A stretch of DNA of 35,163 bases from Viridibacterium sediminicola (GTDB lineage: Bacteria > Pseudomonadota > Gammaproteobacteria > Burkholderiales > Rhodocyclaceae). The notes beneath the pieces are model-generated. The model saw only the letters and a program-made list of their open reading frames with translations. It was not told the origin of the DNA and did no database searches. This document shows, piece by piece, positions 23,331 through 30,798 of this stretch; position 1 is the first letter of the stretch; every line of letters starts with the position of its first letter. The stretch spans positions 1 through 35,163 of the forward strand of contig NZ_JBDIVE010000019.1 of NCBI RefSeq assembly GCF_039631295.1, given 5' to 3'. The position numbers and the translations under genes are program-made.

Positions 23331-24179
23331 TCAGGGCTTGGCTGCGGGGCTCAGGCTGAGGTCCTCCGGCATGCCGAGCGCGCCCGAGGTATCGCGCACG
23401 CTGGCCGGTTCAGGATCGCCCGCCGTTTCGGGCAGCTGGGATTCGATCAGGATGGTCACCCGCCGGTTACGCGCGCGGCCATCCGGCGTCGCGTTGTCGG
23501 CAATCGGGCGCTGATCGCCATAACCGGCGGCGGTCAGGCGTCGCGGGTCGACGCCGCTGGCGACGAACAAGCGCACCACCGAGGAAGCGCGCACCGCTGA
23601 GAGCTCCCAGTTGGACGGAAAATTGGGATTGCTGATCGGCAAAGTGTCGGTGTGCCCTTCCACGGTAATTGGGAATTCCCCCGCCGCCACCACCGTCGCC
23701 ACCGCCTGCAAGGCGCGCAGTGCGGGCGCGCCGAGTGCCGCATCACCGGGCTGGAACAGCACGCTGGCGTTGATCTCGACCGAGATGCCATGCGCCCCCT
23801 CGGTGACATGCACCTGACCGCCCTTGACCAGCGGATCGAGCACGCGCTTGATGTCCTCCGCCATATTGCGCATCTTGGCGCGCTGTTTGGCGCGCTGGGC
23901 CTCCACTTCCGGATCGACCTTGGGCGGCCGCGCAACGCTGGCCACAATCGGCGGACCGCTCGGAATCGGCTGCGAAATCAGTACATTACCCTGCACATTG
24001 ACATCACTGCGGAAAGCCTGGACGAGGGAGTCGGACAAAACCCGGTACTTGCCTTCGTTCACCGAACTGACGGCATACATGACCACGAAAAAGGCGAATA
24101 GCAAGGTAATGAAATCCGCATAGGAGACCAGCCAGCGCTCGTGGTTTTCGTGTTCTTCTTCCTGCTTTTTGCGGGCCAT
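23331..24179 (-). CDS. motD: flagellar motor protein MotD (stator, OmpA-type)
   Basis: This 282-residue stator subunit anchors to peptidoglycan and helps drive the flagellar motor. The N-terminus has RWLVSYADFITLLFAFFVVM, with the proton-binding aspartate D22 in the single transmembrane helix (about 18-38). The C-terminal OmpA-like domain carries VEGHTDTLPISNP, NWELSAVRASSVVRLFV and ARNRRVTILIE. MotD normally pairs with MotC; no motC is next to it here, and the gene upstream is a divergent chemoreceptor. A MotB identity is possible but the short helix-proximal SYADFITLLFAFFVVMYA and VSSVNEGKYR favour MotD. Confidence 0.85.
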   Translation of the reverse strand: MARKKQEEEHENHERWLVSYADFITLLFAFFVVMYAVSSVNEGKYRVLSDSLVQAFRSDVNVQGNVLISQPIPSGPPIVASVARPPKVDPEVEAQRAKQRAKMRNMAEDIKRVLDPLVKGGQVHVTEGAHGISVEINASVLFQPGDAALGAPALRALQAVATVVAAGEFPITVEGHTDTLPISNPNFPSNWELSAVRASSVVRLFVASGVDPRRLTAAGYGDQRPIADNATPDGRARNRRVTILIESQLPETAGDPEPASVRDTSGALGMPEDLSLSPAAKP

Positions 24180-24291
24180 GGCACCTGTTCCGACATGCGT
24201 ACGGCTGTGTTAACGGCAGCACTGCCCTGCAACTTGACCGCGCCCAGCCAAGCCGCGGGCAGAGCGGACGGCCGCCTTTTGCGCGCGACGC

Positions 24292-24319
24292 TCAAGTCGC
24301 CTGGTCTTTTTGACGTTAT
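24292..24319 (+). promoter_or_regulatory. candidate sigma-28 (FliA) promoter of the chemoreceptor gene
   Basis: TCAA (24292-24295) and GACGTTAT (24312-24319), 16 bp apart, resemble the flagellar sigma-28 elements TAAA and GCCGATAA (5 of 8 in the -10). It lies 31 bp before the ATG at 24350. The match is weak and is supported mainly by the chemotaxis context. Confidence 0.3.
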
Positions 24320-24349
24320 CTGCCCTACAAATGCCGGGAGGACTTCCTC

Positions 24350-25615
24350 ATGTTGAAAAACCCGCTTGCCAGCATGCGCAACCAGTTGTTGCTCGTGTGC
24401 GGATCAGGCACGAGCTGTGTATTGATCGCTGCCGGTGTCGGCCTGCTGACGCAGTCGCGTGCCGTAGACGAGTTGAGTGCCGAACTGCAGAAGCAGCAAG
24501 CAGTCGTCCATCCCGCCATGCAGAGCATCATCGACTCGGCGCAAACCGCACTGTGGCTGAGTCTGGCACTGATGGCGGTCGTCTGCGTCGGCGCCCTGGG
24601 CAGCTTTCTGTGGCTGCTGCAGAAGCATCTGGTGCAACGCACCGCCAAACTCTCGGACGATCTCAAGCGCCTGGCCTCCGGCGACTTCCGCCAGGCCGTC
24701 AATCTCGAACACAGCGAAGAGCTGCGTCGCGTCGCCGAATCGGCGGAAACCATCCGCCAGGGGCTGGGGGCACTGATCGCCCAGGTGCGCGAGAGCGCCG
24801 TCACCCTGCAACAAGGCGTGGACAACGTTGCCGATGATGCGGCGCGCGTCTCCGACGCCTCGCTGGAGCAATCTCAGGCCACCTCGAAGACTTCAATGTC
24901 GATGCAGGACCTGACCCAGTCGATGCAGAACATCACGCGCAACGCCGACAGCGCCAACCGCCTCTCGCACGACAGCCTGCAGCAGTCGCGCAATGTGCGG
25001 ACCAAGCTCGACGAGGTCAAACGCGTCATCGACGAGGCGGCCCAGGTCATCCAGCGCGTCGCCAGCGCCTCGCAGGACTCGCTGCACAATATGCAGCGCA
25101 TCAGCTCGATGACCCAGCAAGTGCGGGAAATTGCCGATCAGACCAATCTGCTCGCCCTCAATGCCGCCATCGAAGCGGCGCGTGCAGGCGAAGCCGGCCG
25201 TGGTTTTGCCGTGGTCGCCGACGAAGTACGCAAGCTCGCCGAGAAGTCCGGCCAGTCGGCCGCGCAGATTGACGCCATCACCGCCTCACTCAATGGCCAG
25301 GCCGCCGATCTGGAACGCTCGGCCGCGCATGGCCTGGCCGCCATCGACAATAGCCGCAGCGGCATGGATGAAACACAGACAGCGCTGGCCGCCGCCAATG
25401 AGGCGGTCGCCAAGGCGACCAATGAACTGGACGCGATTGCCGACTCGGTGCGCGAACAGAATCAGTCCAATGCCGAGATCGCCCGCAATGTCGAGCGCAT
25501 CGCCAGCATGGTGGAGAACAACAACAATGCCGTCTCCAGCATGACCAGCTCGGCCGAGAAGCTCAATGCCCTGGCCGGCAAGATGAACAAGGTCGTCTCC
25601 ACCTTCAAGCTCTGA
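24350..25615 (+). CDS. methyl-accepting chemotaxis protein with very short periplasmic loop
   Basis: This 421-residue chemoreceptor has TM1 at about 12-34 (LLLVCGSGTSCVLIAAGVGL), a loop of only about 30 residues, TM2 at about 64-86 (LWLSLALMAVVCVGALGSFL), then a HAMP-like linker (about 87-135) and a long coiled-coil signalling domain. The hairpin tip IADQTNLLALNAAIEAARAG followed by EAGRGFAVVADEVRKLAEKS identifies an MCP. With no room for a ligand-binding domain outside, it probably senses membrane state or a partner protein. A GGGAGGA lies just before the ATG. It is divergent from motD. Confidence 0.93.
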   Translation: MLKNPLASMRNQLLLVCGSGTSCVLIAAGVGLLTQSRAVDELSAELQKQQAVVHPAMQSIIDSAQTALWLSLALMAVVCVGALGSFLWLLQKHLVQRTAKLSDDLKRLASGDFRQAVNLEHSEELRRVAESAETIRQGLGALIAQVRESAVTLQQGVDNVADDAARVSDASLEQSQATSKTSMSMQDLTQSMQNITRNADSANRLSHDSLQQSRNVRTKLDEVKRVIDEAAQVIQRVASASQDSLHNMQRISSMTQQVREIADQTNLLALNAAIEAARAGEAGRGFAVVADEVRKLAEKSGQSAAQIDAITASLNGQAADLERSAAHGLAAIDNSRSGMDETQTALAAANEAVAKATNELDAIADSVREQNQSNAEIARNVERIASMVENNNNAVSSMTSSAEKLNALAGKMNKVVSTFKL

Positions 25616-25631
25616 GCGGCGCCAACGCAAT

Positions 25632-25662
25632 AAAAAAGCCATGGCATGCCATGGCTTTTTTT
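25632..25662. terminator. bidirectional terminator between the chemoreceptor gene and dapB
   Basis: GCCATGGC (25638-25645) and GCCATGGC (25648-25655), separated by AT, form an 8-bp stem with a run of six A on the left and seven T on the right. As at 19906-19933, each arm is its own reverse complement. It lies 17 bp after the chemoreceptor stop and 18 bp after the dapB stop. Confidence 0.9.
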
Positions 25663-25679
25663 GCGGGCAGTGCGCGGGC

Positions 25680-26483
25680 CTACTTCAGACCGAGCACGTC
25701 CTGCATGTCAAACAGGCCATTGCGCTTGCCTTGCAGGAACAAGGCTGCGCGCATCGAGCCGCTGGCGTAAGGCATGCGGCTGCCCGCCTTGTGCGAAATC
25801 TCGACGCGCTCGCCCAGCGCGGCGAAGGTCACGGTGTGGTCGCCCACGATGTCACCGCCACGCACCGTCGCAAAGCCGATGGTCTCGGGCTTGCGCTCAC
25901 CGGTCACGCCTTCGCGGCCATACACCGCGCATTCAGCCAGATCACGCCCGAGGCCCTTGGCCACCACTTCGCCCATGCGCAGCGCGGTGCCCGAGGGCGC
26001 ATCAACCTTGAAGCGATGGTGCGCTTCATAGACTTCGACGTCGTAGCCGCTGTTGAGGATCTGCGCCGCCACTTCGAGCAGCTTGAACACGGCGTTGACA
26101 CCCGTCGCCATATTGGCCGAGAAGACCACCGGAATGTGTTCGGCAAAGGCAGCGATCTGCTGTTTCTCTTCCGGCTTGAAACCGGTGGTGCCGATCACCA
26201 TCGCCTTGCCGGCGCGGCGCGCGGCCTCAAGGTGCAGCAGCGTCGCTTCGGGCCGCGTGAAATCGATCAGGCAATCGGCCAGCGCAAAGGCTGCGTCGAC
26301 ATCGGCGCTGATCGCCACCCCGGTATTGACGCCCGCGAAATCGCCCGCGTCACGCCCCAGCCAGACGCTGTCGGGCCGGTCCAGCGCAGCGACCAGTTCA
26401 ACGCCCGGCGTCTGCTGGCTGGCTTCAATCAGCATGCGGCCCATGCGGCCGGAGCTGCCTGCAATTGCAAGTTTGACTGTCAT
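25680..26483 (-). CDS. dapB: 4-hydroxy-tetrahydrodipicolinate reductase
   Basis: This 267-residue enzyme catalyses the NAD(P)H-dependent second step specific to lysine and diaminopimelate synthesis. The nucleotide-binding loop is AGSSGRMGRM (residues 7-16), DFTRPEATLLHLEAA follows, then GTTGFKPEE, FSANMATGVNAVFKLLE and the catalytic EAHHRFKVDAPSGTAL near residues 155-170. The ATG starting MTVKLAIAGSSG at 26483 is used; upstream open sequence is part of the bamE gene region in another frame. It follows bamE by 16 bp on the same strand. Confidence 0.96.
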   Translation of the reverse strand: MTVKLAIAGSSGRMGRMLIEASQQTPGVELVAALDRPDSVWLGRDAGDFAGVNTGVAISADVDAAFALADCLIDFTRPEATLLHLEAARRAGKAMVIGTTGFKPEEKQQIAAFAEHIPVVFSANMATGVNAVFKLLEVAAQILNSGYDVEVYEAHHRFKVDAPSGTALRMGEVVAKGLGRDLAECAVYGREGVTGERKPETIGFATVRGGDIVGDHTVTFAALGERVEISHKAGSRMPYASGSMRAALFLQGKRNGLFDMQDVLGLK

Positions 26484-26499
26484 GCTTGTTCCGTAAAAA

Positions 26500-26904
26500 T
26501 CAGGGCGCCGCGACCGGCGCGCTTTGTACCACCGGGGCCGACAAGGCCAGCGCGGGCACCACGTCACCCTCGATGCTGAGCAGCTTGCCGTCCTTGAAAA
26601 TCAGGGTGATGCGCTTCTGCTCGGTCAGTTTGCCTGCCGGGGCGAAGCGATAGACATAGTCCCAGCGATTGGCATGGAACGGATCGAGGAGCAGGGGCGA
26701 ACCCATGATGAAGCGCACTTGCTCTTCGGTCAGGCCCTGTTTGAGCTGAGCCAGCATCTCTTGCGAGACGTAGTTGCCCTGGCGCACATCCATGCGATAG
26801 ATGCCCAAACCCTTGGTCCATGAGCAGGCCGGCAGCGTCAGCAGCGCTGACAACAAGATCACACCGGTAATCAATCGACGGTTGCGGGATAACGTGCAAA
26901 GCAT
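26500..26904 (-). CDS. bamE: outer-membrane assembly lipoprotein BamE (OmlA/SmpA)
   Basis: This 134-residue lipoprotein has an N-terminal signal peptide (LITGVILLSALL) with the lipobox LPAC, then the BamE core: YRMDVRQGNYVSQEMLAQLK near residues 36-55, GLTEEQVRFIMGSPLLLDPF and WDYVYRF, then ITLIFKDGKLLSIEGD. It is an accessory subunit of the BAM complex for beta-barrel insertion. An alanine/proline/valine tail follows. The gene is divergent from fur, an arrangement known from Pseudomonas and Xanthomonas, and is followed by dapB. Confidence 0.94.
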   Translation of the reverse strand: MLCTLSRNRRLITGVILLSALLTLPACSWTKGLGIYRMDVRQGNYVSQEMLAQLKQGLTEEQVRFIMGSPLLLDPFHANRWDYVYRFAPAGKLTEQKRITLIFKDGKLLSIEGDVVPALALSAPVVQSAPVAAP

Positions 26905-27033
26905 TGCTCAAACCCTTGTCAGTCCGGCCAGGCACCACGCCCGCACCTCGGAAGCTCCCCCAAGAGGGAGCGCGAAACTATATCATAGGGGCCTTGCTAC
27001 CCGCGCCCTGGCGCCCGTGCACCGGAGATGAAT
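26905..27033. promoter_or_regulatory. divergent bamE/fur promoter region
   Basis: This short intergenic region holds a small AT-rich core, CTATATCATAG (26978-26988), which can be read as a -10-like box on both strands (TATCAT on plus at 26981-26986, TATGAT on minus at 26982-26987). No convincing -35 boxes or Fur palindrome were seen. Both start sites are inferred. Confidence 0.35.
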
Positions 27034-27465
27034 ATGGCCTCACCACAAAGCCTCAAGAATATGGGCCTCAAGGCAACCCTGCCGCGCCTGAAGATTCTGG
27101 ACCTGTTCCAGCGCAGCAGCGAACGCCACATGACTGCCGAAGATGTCTATCGACTGCTGCTCACCGAAGAGCTGGACGTCGGCCTGGCCACGATTTACCG
27201 CGTCCTCACGCAGTTCGAACAAGCCGGTCTGCTCAAGCGCCACCACTTCGAATCCGGCAAGGCCGTGTTCGAACTCAACGAAGGCCATCACCACGATCAC
27301 ATCGTCTGTGTGGACTGCGGCCATGTCGAAGAGTTCTTCGATGCCGCCATCGAAGAGCGCCAGCACCAGATCGCCGCCGAACGTGGCTTCAAGCTGCGCG
27401 ACCACGCCATGCACCTCTACGCCGAGTGCGCCAAGAAGGACTGCCCTAACCGCAACAAGGGCTGA
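27034..27465 (+). CDS. fur: ferric uptake regulator
   Basis: This 143-residue metal-sensing repressor binds Fe2+ and blocks iron-uptake promoters. The N-terminal winged helix spans about 1-80 (GLKATLPRLKILDLFQ, MTAEDVYRLLLTEELDVGLA, TIYRVLTQFEQAGLLKRH). The dimerisation and metal domain has NEGHHHDHIVCVDCGHVEEF, with C90 and C93-type cysteines, and a C-terminal CAKKDC pair. The ATG at 27034 is used because GGAG at 27024-27027 is 6 bp upstream; the in-frame ATG at 27028 overlaps it. It probably acts on the palindrome at 33524-33542 in this same window. Confidence 0.95.
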   Translation: MASPQSLKNMGLKATLPRLKILDLFQRSSERHMTAEDVYRLLLTEELDVGLATIYRVLTQFEQAGLLKRHHFESGKAVFELNEGHHHDHIVCVDCGHVEEFFDAAIEERQHQIAAERGFKLRDHAMHLYAECAKKDCPNRNKG

Positions 27466-27496
27466 TCTGCCGGCAAGACCCACCCGCCAGAAAACA

Positions 27497-27528
27497 AATC
27501 GGGGCGCCCAGGCGCCCCGATTCTTTTG
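27497..27528. terminator. bidirectional terminator between fur and uxaA
   Basis: AATCGGGGCGCC (27497-27508) and GGCGCCCCGATT (27511-27522) form a perfect 12-bp stem with a two-base centre, followed by TCTTTT on the plus strand and by TTGTTTTC on the minus strand. It serves both converging genes. Confidence 0.9.
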
Positions 27529-27540
27529 CGTCGCCCCGAC

Positions 27541-29052
27541 TTACATCACGGCGCCGATCTGCCAGGGCAGGAATTCGTCCTGACCGTAACCGAGCACTTC
27601 GCTGCGCGTCTTCTCGCCCGAAGCGTGGCTGATGATGGCGTCGAAGATGCGTTGGCTGATCACCTGCATCGGCACGCCGTCGATCAAATCGCCGGTATTG
27701 ACGTCCATGTCCTCGCGCTGGCGATCCCACAGCACATTGTTGGTGGCGAACTTGATGGTCGGCACGCCGGCGCAGCCGAAGGCTGAACCACGACCGGTGG
27801 TGAAGCAGATCACCTGCGCACCGCCCGCAGCCTGGCCGGTGGCCGAGACCGGGTCGTATCCCGGAGTGTCCATGTACACGAAACCCTTGGCGGTCACCGG
27901 CTCGGCGTATTCATAGACGGCGTTGAGATTGGTGGTGCCGCCCTTGGCCACCGCACCGAGCGATTTTTCAAGAATGGTGGTCAGGCCGCCCGCCTTGTTG
28001 CCGACGGAAGGATTGTTGTCCATCTCGCCGCCGTTGCGGCTGGTGTAGTCCTTCCACCAGCGGATGCGGTCAAGCAGCTTTTCAGCGATTTCGGGCGTTG
28101 CGGCGCGGCGAGTGAGCAGGTGCTCGGCACCGTAGATTTCCGGCGTTTCGCTGAGGATTGCCGTAGCGCCGTGCGCCACCAGCATGTCGACCGCGCCACC
28201 GAGAGCCGGATTGGCCGTGATGCCGGAATAACCGTCCGAGCCGCCACAGTTGAGGCCGACGATCAGATGGCTGATCGGCAGCGGCTCACGCTTGTACTGA
28301 TTGACCGTCGGCAGCATGGCCTGCACGTATTCGATGCCCTTGGCGATGGCCTTGCTGGTGCCACCGAGTTCCTGGATGTTGACCGATTGCAGCATGCCGG
28401 CCTCGACACCGCCGATCTGCGCAATCAGCGGCGCCACCTGGGCCACTTCGCAACCCAGGCCGACGAAGACCACACCGGCGACATTGGAGTGCGTGGCATA
28501 GCCATTGAGCGTGCGACGCAGCGCCAGCATGCCCTCGCCCGCGCTGTTCATGCCGCAACCGCTGGGGTGCACCAGGGAGATCACGCCATCGACATTCGGG
28601 TAAGCGGCCAGCAACTCGGACGTGAAGTGGCGGGCGATGTTGCGCACCACGGTGGCCGAGCAATTGACCGAGGCGATGACGGCAATGTAGTTGCGCGTGC
28701 CGGCCTTGCCATTGGGGCGCTTGTAGCCCAGGAAGGTCGCCGGTTCGGCCACTTGCGGCGTGTCGTGGCGGTCCGCACAGAAGGCGTGTTCGCGCTCGAA
28801 TTCGGCAACGGCCAGGTTCTGCACGTGCACGTGCTTGCCGCGTGCGATGTCGGCCTTGGCGAAGCCGATGATCTGGTTGTAGCGGCGTACGGCTTCGCCG
28901 GCCTTGATGGCGCGCGTGGCGATCTTGTGACCGGGCGGGATCATGTCAGCGATGACGAGGTCTTCGCTGTCGATACGATTGCCCGGAATGAGCTGCTGCG
29001 TGGCAATGATTACATCATCATTGGCATGAAGGCGGATGGCGGTCGGTTGCAT
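27541..29052 (-). CDS. uxaA: altronate dehydratase
   Basis: This 503-residue enzyme dehydrates D-altronate to 2-keto-3-deoxy-D-gluconate in galacturonate breakdown. The N-terminal SAF domain is at about 1-90 (DDVIIATQQLIPGNRI, IADMIPPGHKIATRAIKAGE), followed by the large catalytic domain with RPNGKAGTRNYIAVIASVNC, LVHPSGCGMNS, GLNCGGSDGYSGITANPALG, MDTPGYDPVSATGQAAGG and FTTGRGSAFGCAGVPTIKF. Length is normal for UxaA with both domains fused. The start MQPTAIRLHAN has CGGAGA 7 bp upstream. It is 75 bp downstream of uxaB. Galactarate dehydratase is the main alternative, but the uxaB/kdgK neighbours decide for altronate. Confidence 0.93.
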   Translation of the reverse strand: MQPTAIRLHANDDVIIATQQLIPGNRIDSEDLVIADMIPPGHKIATRAIKAGEAVRRYNQIIGFAKADIARGKHVHVQNLAVAEFEREHAFCADRHDTPQVAEPATFLGYKRPNGKAGTRNYIAVIASVNCSATVVRNIARHFTSELLAAYPNVDGVISLVHPSGCGMNSAGEGMLALRRTLNGYATHSNVAGVVFVGLGCEVAQVAPLIAQIGGVEAGMLQSVNIQELGGTSKAIAKGIEYVQAMLPTVNQYKREPLPISHLIVGLNCGGSDGYSGITANPALGGAVDMLVAHGATAILSETPEIYGAEHLLTRRAATPEIAEKLLDRIRWWKDYTSRNGGEMDNNPSVGNKAGGLTTILEKSLGAVAKGGTTNLNAVYEYAEPVTAKGFVYMDTPGYDPVSATGQAAGGAQVICFTTGRGSAFGCAGVPTIKFATNNVLWDRQREDMDVNTGDLIDGVPMQVISQRIFDAIISHASGEKTRSEVLGYGQDEFLPWQIGAVM

Positions 29053-29127
29053 GGAGAGTCTCCGGATGAACGCTGTGTGCTTCAACAGGAAGCACACAGG
29101 TCTTGGACAAACAGAACAGGAAGAGGT

Positions 29128-30636
29128 TTAGAGCAGCTCGGCAATCGCCGCACTGACGCCAACGGCCTTGATGCGCGCAAGACCTGCAGCCACTTGCTCG
29201 CTGAGGCCCGGCACGGCATTGAGGTCTTCACCCCACAGGCTGGTGTTGGCCAGCACGCCGCGCACCAGGGCGCTGACATCGGCGCCCGGCGTCCAGCTGC
29301 TCCAGGCCTGTTCCAGCGCGGCCAGCACATCGGCATTGTCCTTGATCGGGTAGCTCTGGCCGGCGCGCTCGCCGATGAACTCACCGGCGGCATCGCGCTT
29401 GCCGTGGTAGAAGTTGAGCAGCGCCGCCAGCGAGAAGGACAGGAACTTCGGCGCCTTGCCGTATTCCTTGGCGTAGTCCTTGACCGTCGGCAGCACGCGC
29501 ACCTGCCACTTCGACACCGAATTGAGCGCAATCGAGATCAGCTCATGGCGGATGTTCGGGTTGGCAAAGCGCTCCATGATCGTCGCGGCGTATTGCTTGC
29601 GCTCTTCATCGGGCAGCGGCACGAAGGGCACGATTTCCTCGAACATCAGGGTGTTGAGGTACTTCGACACCACGGCGTCGTCGATCATGCTCTGCACCGT
29701 GTCCAGGCCGGCGCTGTACGAGGCCAGCGCGCTGGCGGTGTGCGCGCCATTGAGGATGCGCACCTTCCGCGTACGGTAGGGTTGCAGGTCGTCGGTCCAC
29801 ACCACGTCGAGGCCAGCTTGCTGCAGCGGGAATTCCTTGGCGAGGTGCTGCGGACCTTCGATCACCCACAGGTGGAAGGGCTCGGCCGCCACCATCAGTG
29901 TGTCTTCGTAGCCCAGCTCGGCGCTCAGCGCAGCGGCTTCACCCGCCGGGTAGCCCGGCACGATGCGGTCCACGAGGGTGTTGAGGAAGTAGTTGTGCTG
30001 CTCGACCCAGGCCGCGAATTCGGCCGGCAAACCCCAGCTGGCGGCGTGCTTGAGCACGATGCTGCGCAGCTTGGTGCCATTGGCTTCGATCAGCTCGCAA
30101 GGCAGGAACACCAGACCGCTGGCGGCCGTAGCGCCGAGCTTCTGGAAGCGCGCCCACAGCAGCGCAGCGACCTTGGCCGGGAAGCTTTGCGGGCAGACGC
30201 CCGCTTGCAGCGCCTCATCGACATGGGCGATGCCCGCTTCGGTGGTGTTGGAAACGACGAAGCGCAGGCTGGCGTCGGTCGCCAGCGCCAGCATGGCATC
30301 CCACTCTGCGTAGGGGTTCAGCGCTTGATGCACGCAGCTGACGATGCGGCGCTGATCCACTGCCTTGCCGCCTTGCACGCCGCGCAGCAGCACGGTGTAG
30401 AGGCCGTCTTGTGCATTGAGCAGGCCGGCGATGCCGCGGTCGAGCGGCTGGGCGATGGTCACGCGGCCATTGAACAGGCCGGCACCATTGGTAACGTCGA
30501 CCATCCAGTCGACAAAAGCGCGCAGGAAGTTGCCGTCACCAATCTGCAGAATGCCGACTTGCGGCAGAGCGTTGCTGGCGGCGACTTCGAGGCCTGCGGC
30601 GTGGTTCGAAAGCGTTTTGCGACTGAGCGTGGTCAT
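29128..30636 (-). CDS. uxaB: tagaturonate reductase (altronate oxidoreductase)
   Basis: This 502-residue enzyme of the mannitol dehydrogenase family reduces tagaturonate to altronate with NADH. Family motifs are ILQIGDGNFLRAFVDWMVD near residue 30, VSNTTEAGI, FLPCELIEANGTKL, NTLVDRIVPGYP, RTRKVRILNGAHTASALASY and FANPNIRHELISIALNSVSK. The wording of these motifs is closer to E. coli UxaB than to UxuB or MtlD. The ATG at 30636 is used because AGGAGA lies 7 bp upstream. A promoter with palindromic operators lies in the 162 bp before it, so uxaB-uxaA can be transcribed apart from kdgK. Confidence 0.93.
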   Translation of the reverse strand: MTTLSRKTLSNHAAGLEVAASNALPQVGILQIGDGNFLRAFVDWMVDVTNGAGLFNGRVTIAQPLDRGIAGLLNAQDGLYTVLLRGVQGGKAVDQRRIVSCVHQALNPYAEWDAMLALATDASLRFVVSNTTEAGIAHVDEALQAGVCPQSFPAKVAALLWARFQKLGATAASGLVFLPCELIEANGTKLRSIVLKHAASWGLPAEFAAWVEQHNYFLNTLVDRIVPGYPAGEAAALSAELGYEDTLMVAAEPFHLWVIEGPQHLAKEFPLQQAGLDVVWTDDLQPYRTRKVRILNGAHTASALASYSAGLDTVQSMIDDAVVSKYLNTLMFEEIVPFVPLPDEERKQYAATIMERFANPNIRHELISIALNSVSKWQVRVLPTVKDYAKEYGKAPKFLSFSLAALLNFYHGKRDAAGEFIGERAGQSYPIKDNADVLAALEQAWSSWTPGADVSALVRGVLANTSLWGEDLNAVPGLSEQVAAGLARIKAVGVSAAIAELL

Positions 30637-30655
30637 GCATGTCTCCTGGCTTGTT

Positions 30656-30732
30656 TTCTGACAGAACACATTGTTGTCAGACAAATAAATAAATCAGTGC
30701 GATTTATATCATTGCTGCCTGACAACTTACAA
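30656..30732 (-). promoter_or_regulatory. uxaB promoter with three GntR/FadR-like operators
   Basis: On the minus strand a -35 TTGTAA (30727-30732) and a -10 TATAAA (30703-30708) are 18 bp apart. Three palindromes overlap it: TTGTCAGGCAG (30715-30725) inside the spacer, TTGTCAGACAA read on the plus strand (30674-30684, a perfect palindrome around one base) about 17 bases after the likely start, and TTCTGACAGAA (30656-30666) further downstream. The perfect site fits TNGTNNNACNA, the consensus of FadR-subfamily GntR repressors. The layout suggests repression. The regulator gene is not in the window. Confidence 0.65.
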
Positions 30733-30798
30733 GCATCGCATGCAGCAATTTTATGCTGCATCAAACACCGCCCAACACACCGCAGGCTGGCCGCGTCC

